Of a stretch of 13,728 nt of DNA, positions 7,986 through 13,728 are shown in pieces (the stretch's first letter is position 1; every line of letters starts with the position of its first letter). The DNA comes from Candidatus Absconditabacterales bacterium. Lineage in GTDB: Bacteria; Patescibacteria; JAEDAM01; Absconditabacterales; Absconditicoccaceae. The notes below the pieces were generated by a model that was not told the DNA's origin, did no database searches, and was given only the letters and a program-made list of their open reading frames with translations. A program made the translations under genes and the position numbers. Location of the stretch: the NCBI GenBank assembly GCA_938010495.1, contig CALLUT010000182.1:1-13728 (forward strand), read 5' to 3'.

Positions 7986-10900
7986 TGGACTTACAAACAA
8001 TTCGTGAAAAAATTGCACGTTGATTTTTCCCTTTTTGGGTAAATAATTGGAGAATATCTGTCTTATTCACATTCTTGATTGTGATACTTTGATGAATGTC
8101 ACTTCAAAACATACCAAAAGAAAGTAGCCCAAAAATTGAATTTGGAATCATAAGCATCACTACTGTCTACCCTTGAGTAAGCCCAGTAGATATGGATACT
8201 TTGGTGACTGAAGAAGTAGAAAAAGCTATAGATGATATTGATTGAATAAGTAAAATTACATCTTCAAGTAGTGTGTGAGTTTCAAACACGGTTGTTGAAT
8301 TAAACAACTGAGTAGATGTAACGCAAACAATGATTGACCTAAAGGATGAAATAGAGAAAGTTAATTTTCCTGAAGATGCTGAAGACCCTGTATTTACAGA
8401 AATAGCATCTGATAGTGACTGAATTTTTCAACTTATAATCTTTTGAGAAGAAACTCTTTTTCCAAAAGAAAGACTTATAGAAGCAGCAAGTACATTAAAA
8501 AATAAACTAGAAGGGAAATATGGAATTACAGATATTGATATACAAGGAAGTAATGATTTTGATGTAGAAATACTTGTCGATAAAGAAAAAATTGAAGCAT
8601 TATGATTATCATTATGAACTATATCAAACGCTATCCGTTCTCACAATAGAAATATTCCATTAGGGCAATATGAAGTTGATCAACTTAACTATGACTTTAG
8701 GATACAATGAGAACTTACTTCTGAAGATCAATTATTTTCAATACCTATAGTGACTGACTGATATTCAGTTACAACAGTTTGAGATGTTGCTCGTATAGTT
8801 CGTAACTATAAGAATGATTCAATAAAGCAACTATGACTCTATCAAAGCAGTTGAAACAACGCTATTTCTATGGTTTTCAACAAAAAAGATTGATTTAGTA
8901 TTTTTGACACAGCAGCATTAGTAAAAGAAGAAGTAAACAAAATAATGAATACTCAAGCATTTGCATGAATAGAATATGTGTATGCACAAGATCTTTCAGA
9001 AGTAATTAAAGAAGATTATGCAGAACTAACAAATAGTTGAATAATCACTTTAGTTTGTGTACTGATCTGTCTCTTCTTATTTGTATGATTCAAAGAAGCT
9101 ATTATTGCTACATTGTGAATTATATTGGCCTTTTTTGTAACATTTACTGTGTTAGATACAATTTGATCATCACTAAACTTCTTAACCAATTTTAGTTTGG
9201 TATTAACGCTGTGAATAGCTATTGATACATCGATTGTAGTAATTGAGTGAGCGTATGAAAAACTCAAACAATGATTCTCACCAAGAAACGCTGTAATTCT
9301 TGCTGTAAGAGATTTTAAGGCACCACTTATCGCTGGGACAATGACTACGATTGTAGTATTTATTCCAATGATGGTACTGCCTTGAATTACTGGTAAATTC
9401 TTAGCTTATATACCAATAACTGTATTTATAACTCTGATTGCTGCATTATTCATATCATTAACAATAAACGGTGCTCTTTTCTTTATTTTTAGCAAAGACA
9501 AAAAATGGTTTATCGCAAATGATAAAATGGAACAATTTATTACAGATGAAGATAAAATTCTCTTAGCTGAAGATAGAAAAAATAAAGAAGCAAAAAATAA
9601 AGATACACTTACACGTAAACAACGTATTCTTGAATGACTCAATACTCGATATGAAAATTTCCTAAGAAGATACATTCAAAAAAGATCAACAAGGATATGG
9701 AGTATTGTAATACCTGTTTTATTCACAATTTGAACACTTGTAATTTTGAGTCCAAAAATTTGATTCACACTGTTTCCAAGTTGAGATAATGGACGTTTTG
9801 ATATTACTGTAACAGGAAAAGCATGAATTACAGATAAAGAAATGTTCAAGCGAGCTCCATATATTCAACCAATACTTTCTGAATATAAAGAAATTAATCA
9901 TTATATGCTTACGATTGATTGAAGCAAGATTAATCTATGAATCGAACTAGAAGACCTCAAAGAAAGAGAAGAAGCATGACAAATGGATGTGTTTGAGTTA
10001 GAAAAAGCAATAAAAGAACGTTTCCAATTCCTTGAACAAGAATGATTAACTGTAGAGTCTGTAGCACAAACAGGATGACCACCTCAATGAAAAGCGATTG
10101 CTTTAAAGTTAATAACTGATGATAACAATAAGTTCAATAACTTAGTAAACATAGCCAAAGATGTAAGAGAACATATGCGTTGAATTGAATGACTCAAAAA
10201 TGTTGCTCTATCAACACAAGATACACCAGGACAATTTGTTTATACATTCAAAGATGATGCCCTCAAAACACTAGGACTTACTCCTGCTGACTTGCAATGA
10301 GATATAGCTTCTGCTGTAAACTGACAAAATGCATGATCAATAAAATATGTATATAACGATGCAAGTATAAAAGTTTTATATGAACAATTCTCAGATGTAA
10401 TATCGCCAAATGATATTTTGTGACTTATTATCGCAACAAGAATTGGGCCTGTTAAAGCATGAGATGTATTAGAATATAGCGTAGAAAATGCTGTAGCACA
10501 AATTACCAGACAAGACTCTAAAGTTACTATTACTGTTGATGCTGATCTAGAAGATGAGTTTAAATCACAATGAACAGTATTACAAAACGAACTTGTAGAA
10601 TGGGCAGAACAATACTCATTCCCTAGTTGAATAAGTTATGAAGCATGATGAGAATGATCTGATAATGCTGATTTAATTAATGCTACTATTCGTGGTTTCT
10701 TTATTGCTTTCTTTCTTATCTTTGCGATTCTCCTTTTGATGTTTAACTCATTTAGAAAACCAATTGTGATAATGTACTCTGTTATTTGTGCGTTATTATG
10801 AGTTAATATTTGATTATTTGTAACATGAAATCCATATAGTATGCCATTTGCGATTTGATTTATTGCTTTGACATGAATTGTAGTAAATGATGCTATTATT

Positions 10901-11257
10901 TTTGTAGACAGAATCATAACAAATGTATGACACGATTTTGATCCAAAAGAAGCTATTATTGAAGCATGAAGATCTAGACTACAACCAATTATACTTACGA
11001 CACTTACAACCCTTCTTTGAGTATTACCATTAGCACTCCAAGATGAGTTCTGGTCATGACTATGATTTACAATTATATTCTGACTATTTGCAGGATCTGC
11101 GATGACACTATTTGTTATACCATGTCTCTATTATGAATTGATTACTGAAGAAAAACTCACGTGGTTTAAAGTGATATTCCGACTAATACTTCTCCTTCCA
11201 TATTGAATATTTTTACTTATTAAGAAGATCTGATTATATTTTAGAAAAACAATATAG
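7985..11257 (+). CDS. RND transporter permease, AcrB/MMPL-like family
   Basis: Twelve-helix resistance-nodulation-division transporter, 1090 aa, a normal length for AcrB. The first helix (about residues 23-42) is followed by an extracytoplasmic domain with AcrB-like phrases (VDMDTLVTEEVEKAIDDIDG, then SNTVVELNNGVDV). A six-helix block follows with LTLGIAIDTSIVVIEG and TMTTIVVFIPMMVLPG, then a second large loop and a second helix block ending near VIPCLYYELITEEK. In helix 4 the usual Asp-Asp pair of the proton relay is D414-T415. In the second helix block the residue at the place of the AcrB lysine is Asn in VVNDAIIF (N968, D969). A cytoplasmic lysine/glutamate-rich linker of about 60 residues joins the halves. 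It likely exports lipid-like or drug-like substrates together with the membrane-fusion protein; the true substrate is unknown. Its TAG stop directly abuts the ribE start. Confidence 0.95.
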
Positions 11258-11845
11258 ATGTTCACGTGAATAATAACCCATCAAACCAAAATACTCTCGA
11301 TTAAAGATTGAGTATTTACCGTAGAGAATAATTTCGGAAATACACTACCTCTTCATGAAGGTCAAAGTATTGCTCATGATTGAGCATGCATGACAGTAAC
11401 TGAATTTGATGATAAAAAATACTCATTCTTTGCAATGGAAGAAAGTTTTCGTAAGACAAACTTTTGAACAAAGAAAGCATGAGATCTCTTCAATCTAGAA
11501 TTATGCATGCAAGCATGAGATCGTTTAGATGGTCATTTTGTTTCATGACACATAGACACTATCTGAACTGTATCGGATATCGAGATGGCAGAAGATGGAT
11601 CAAAAAAAATATGATTCAGTTATAATAAAGAACGATCGCTCAACGTAATAAAAAAATGAAGCATCACTATAAATTGAATAAGTCTCACTGTTGTTGATGT
11701 AGATGATTGATATCTTTCAGTTTGGTTAATCCCGCTCACACAAGAGATAACAAATTTATGAACTATAGTAATCTGAAATCAAGTCAACCTTGAGTTTGAT
11801 ATGCTTTGAAAATATGTTATAAATTACAATAAATCATTGCAATAA
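11258..11845 (+). CDS. ribE: Riboflavin synthase, alpha chain
   Basis: Catalyses dismutation of two 6,7-dimethyl-8-ribityllumazine molecules to riboflavin and a pyrimidinedione. It has 195 aa, slightly short for the family (about 200-215), with the two tandem lumazine-binding beta-barrels. Barrel 1 has the diagnostic start MFTGII, GQSIAHDGACMTV (S37, C44) and KTNFG. Barrel 2 has DRLDGHFVSGHID (H98), KGSITINGISLTV (S142), SVWLIPLT and TNLG, and it ends in the usual NLEFDMLGKYV. One family-typical His in the second IPHT motif is Leu (IPLT, L160). The gene starts directly at the base after the RND stop (TAG then ATG) with no Shine-Dalgarno site, so it is almost certainly co-transcribed with the transporter. 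The ribH homologue follows after 29 nt. Confidence 0.96.
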
Positions 11846-11874
11846 ATTTTATACACTAATTGTACAATAAGACT
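11846..11874 (+). promoter_or_regulatory. Possible internal promoter before the ribH homologue
   Basis: This 29-nt gap is very AT-rich and holds two -10-like elements, TATACA (11850-11855) and TACAAT (11863-11868). A TTGCAA (11837-11842) at the end of ribE sits 20 nt before the second. The spacing is not ideal. It might give extra transcription of the flavin genes, but it could also be plain AT-rich spacer. Weak call. Confidence 0.2.
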
Positions 11875-12408
11875 ATGAGTGTCCATAATACAGAACTTTT
11901 TGATGAAGTAGATCTTCTCCAAAAAAACCTACATATTGCAATAATTGTTGCTGACTTCAATAGTGATATTACACACAGTATTGCACAAAAAACTGTCGAA
12001 AGATTACAAACAGAATGATTTGAAAATATAGATATATATCGTGTTCCATGAGTTGTCGAGCTTCCTGCTATGACACAACTAGTCACAGAAAAATGAATAT
12101 ATAGTTTGTGTATTATCGTATGATGTATTATCAAGTGAGATTTTCCAAACTATCTCTACCAAACAATTACCAAAGAACTTACTACGCTATCGACAACATG
12201 TAAAACTCCACTAGTCTTATGAGCATTTACATGTGAAAGTCTTGAATGAGCAAAAGATATGATAAATGATAATTATGCTGTCTATGGGATAAATTATCTT
12301 ATTCAACGAACTTCTGCAGAAAGCTCTATAGATGAACGTTATCAAACAATAATGGAATGAGTGTGATCTTCTTTACAAGACATATCGAGTAATGATTGAG
12401 AAGGTTAA
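11875..12408 (+). CDS. ribH: 6,7-dimethyl-8-ribityllumazine synthase homologue with altered active site
   Basis: Protein of 177 aa with the full lumazine-synthase (RibH) fold plan. It has HIAIIVADFNSDIT (F28, N29) for the substrate ring pocket, YRVPGVVELPAM (E62) for the ribityl site, CIIVGCIIKGDF for the phosphate loop and PLVLGAFTCESLEGA for the later strand. In typical enzymes the loop reads like GAVIRGETxHFDYV with a catalytic His (H88 in B. subtilis). Here it is GCIIKGDFPNYLYQ with Asn at position 92. The phosphate-binding Thr and the later Arg (R127 in B. subtilis) also appear replaced (GAKDMINDNYAVYG). It may be a degenerate or repurposed subunit, or a divergent active enzyme. There is a C-terminal extension of about 20 residues. 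It sits between ribE and the flavin kinase fusion and overlaps the latter by 17 nt. Confidence 0.82.
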
Positions 12409-13132
12409 ATGAATAGTTGTTCCATGAAAAAAACTATGAAGAACCATAGGATTTCCTACGGTAAATATTGTATATAAAAGTAATTCTTTAGAATCGTGAA
12501 CATATAAAATACACTGAACTATTGCATGAAAACATGTAGAATGAATATGAGTGTATTTTAAAGAACGTGAGTTGTTTGAAGGTCATTTTTTTGATTATGA
12601 TAATGATTGTTATTGAAAAGAGGTTGTTATAACTCCTTATATTAAAATTAGAGAAAATAAATCATTTGACTCTTTTGATATGTTAAAAAAACAAATACAG
12701 CAAGATAAAGAGTGGGCAAAAAACTCTACTCACACCGTAATAACATTTGGTACATTTGATCTCTTTCATGAATGACATAAGCATTATCTTAATACAGCAA
12801 AACAATATTGAGACAATCTCGTGACGATAATTGCTCGTGACAAGACAGTTAAGAAAGTTAAATCTCTCACAACAACTCATACTGAAAAAGAAAGGTTAAA
12901 CTCGGTTGTTGCTACATGAATAAGCACTACAGTAGAACTTTGAGATAATTCTGATTACTATTCTTGTCTCAAAAAACGAACCCCTCATGTGATATGCTTA
13001 TGATACGACCAACGTTCATTTGATGCATGAATACTTTGATGGTATCAAGAACAATGAATTCAAGAACCAATTATAGTTAGACTTGATTCATTTAAACCAA
13101 GCACATATAAATCATCAAACTTTAGGAAATAA
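12392..13132 (+). CDS. Riboflavin kinase fused to RibL-like FAD synthetase/nucleotidyltransferase
   Basis: Fusion of 246 aa. Residues 1-105 are a bacterial-type riboflavin kinase domain: KGIVVPGKKLGRTIGFPTVN with the PTAN-type motif PTVN (22-25), ELFEGHFFDYDNDCYGKEV with E63 at the usual catalytic Glu, and IKIRENKSFDSFDMLKKQI. Residues 114-246 are a cytidylyltransferase-like nucleotidyltransferase: VITFGTFDLFHEGHKHYL with HxGH (126-129), IIARDKTVKKVKS, HVICLGYDQRSFD, and an STxIR-like end, YKSSNFRK. This second domain looks like archaeal RibL (FAD synthetase), not like the adenylyltransferase domain of bacterial RibF. Ordinary RibF has the adenylyltransferase first and the kinase second; here the order is reversed. 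The predicted job is riboflavin to FMN to FAD. The ATG chosen lies inside the end of ribH and gives a complete kinase N-terminus. The kinase call is firm; the second substrate is less sure. Confidence 0.9.
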
Positions 13133-13191
13133 AGCATTAACTTCTTTATAAAATAGTTGCATCTATTAAACTTTTTGTATACACTACTAGT
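13133..13191 (+). promoter_or_regulatory. Intergenic gap with a probable promoter for the CHAD gene
   Basis: This 59-nt gap is the longest break within the rightward series. TTGCAT (13157-13162) and TATACA (13178-13183) are separated by 15 nt, shorter than ideal, and the -10 lies only 8 nt before the ATG. That would give a leaderless or nearly leaderless transcript, like the arrangement at the K+ channel gene. No GC-rich hairpin followed by a T run is seen that would end the upstream operon. Confidence 0.35.
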
Positions 13192-13728
13192 ATGTACAAA
13201 AAAGAACTAATACAAACTATTGAATGATTTAGTGAAACACTACAACAAGAAACAAATCACTTGTCTTCAGATTTTTCAAATAGTCATCTTCGTCTACGAA
13301 GAGTTTCATTAAAAACATATAAAACACTTATATGATTTATGTTTTGAGCAGAAAAAAATACTACAACCAAGCCTTTTTCAAAAGAACTTAAAAAACTATA
13401 TAGACAATCAGGAGAAGCAAGGAAATGGCTTGTATGCAAAAGAAAAGCAAAAGGTTTAGAATGGAAGAAAAAACAAAAGTTAGCTTTTGACGCTTTTTGT
13501 ATAAAGAAAAGTAAGCAAGAACAACTACTCTTTGAAAAATTATTTGAAGTATATGATTCAAAAAATATAGATACGTTATTTTCTCCAATACTTGCTCATT
13601 TCAAAAAAAGTACAAAAGCGATGCTTGTTAAGGAATGTTCTGCTTACAAAAAAGAAATAGTGCATGAAATAAATATAATATTAGCTCAAGATGAGATTAG
13701 TGACGACGGCATTCATGATATTCGTAAG
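13192..13728 (+). CDS. CHAD-domain protein (3' end outside window)
   Basis: The first 179 residues of a lysine-rich, mostly helical protein. LRLRRVSLKTYKTLIGFMFG, then ELKKLYRQSGEARKWLV, matches the first helical repeat of the CHAD domain (a conserved Arg/Lys helix followed by a leucine-lysine helix and a G-x-x-R turn). The last residues seen, IHDIRK, match the HxLRK start of the second CHAD repeat. CHAD domains are known to bind inorganic polyphosphate through these basic helices, and some occur with CYTH phosphatase domains. Whether another domain follows is not visible. It has its own likely promoter, so it may not belong to the flavin operon. The window ends exactly at a codon boundary. 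Confidence 0.75.

Noticed and set aside
7115..10917. Several minus-strand ORFs of 60-93 aa
   Set aside because: All are antisense to the membrane-fusion and RND genes, with no motifs; they are chance frames in AT-rich DNA.
12409..12474. ATG directly after the ribH stop as the start of the next gene
   Set aside because: That frame hits TAA after about 20 codons. The flavin kinase frame starts at the ATG at 12392, overlapping ribH.

Overview
The window is AT-rich bacterial DNA that only makes sense if TGA is read as glycine (translation table 25, known from Absconditabacteria/SR1 and Gracilibacteria of the Candidate Phyla Radiation). Read that way, eleven tightly packed genes plus one cut off at the right edge fill nearly all the sequence. 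Every stop codon seen is TAA or TAG, and the TGA codons fall on invariant glycines: the K+ channel filter GYG, the KSG box of the penicillin-binding protein, the HxGH box of a nucleotidyltransferase and the GxG of a methyltransferase. With the standard code the same region breaks into meaningless short ORFs.

Layout, left half: the 3' part of a class A-like penicillin-binding protein (+), meeting tail to tail a SAM methyltransferase and a DEDD-type 3'-5' exonuclease (both -). A short divergent promoter region follows, then a membrane-anchored spermidine-synthase-like protein (+). That gene converges, with a 2-nt gap, on a K+ channel protein (-). A second divergent promoter region leads to an AbrB-type regulator (+).

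Layout, right half: from the AbrB gene onward everything is on the + strand and tightly spaced: AbrB regulator, a very long lipoprotein membrane-fusion protein, an RND (AcrB-family) transporter, riboflavin synthase (ribE), a lumazine-synthase homologue (ribH) and a flavin kinase/nucleotidyltransferase fusion. After a 59-nt gap comes the start of a CHAD-domain protein.

The flavin block is the most unusual part. RibE is nearly canonical. The RibH homologue has lost the residues known for catalysis and phosphate binding. The FMN/FAD-forming enzyme is built in an order unlike ordinary bacterial RibF: the riboflavin kinase domain comes first and an archaeal RibL-like nucleotidyltransferase domain second. 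The RND/MFP pair has no outer-membrane partner gene here, and the transporter has an altered proton-relay region. No RNA genes, insertion sequences, CRISPR arrays or convincing hairpin terminators were found. The only stretches without genes are two divergent regions of 75 and 113 nt and a few gaps shorter than 60 nt.
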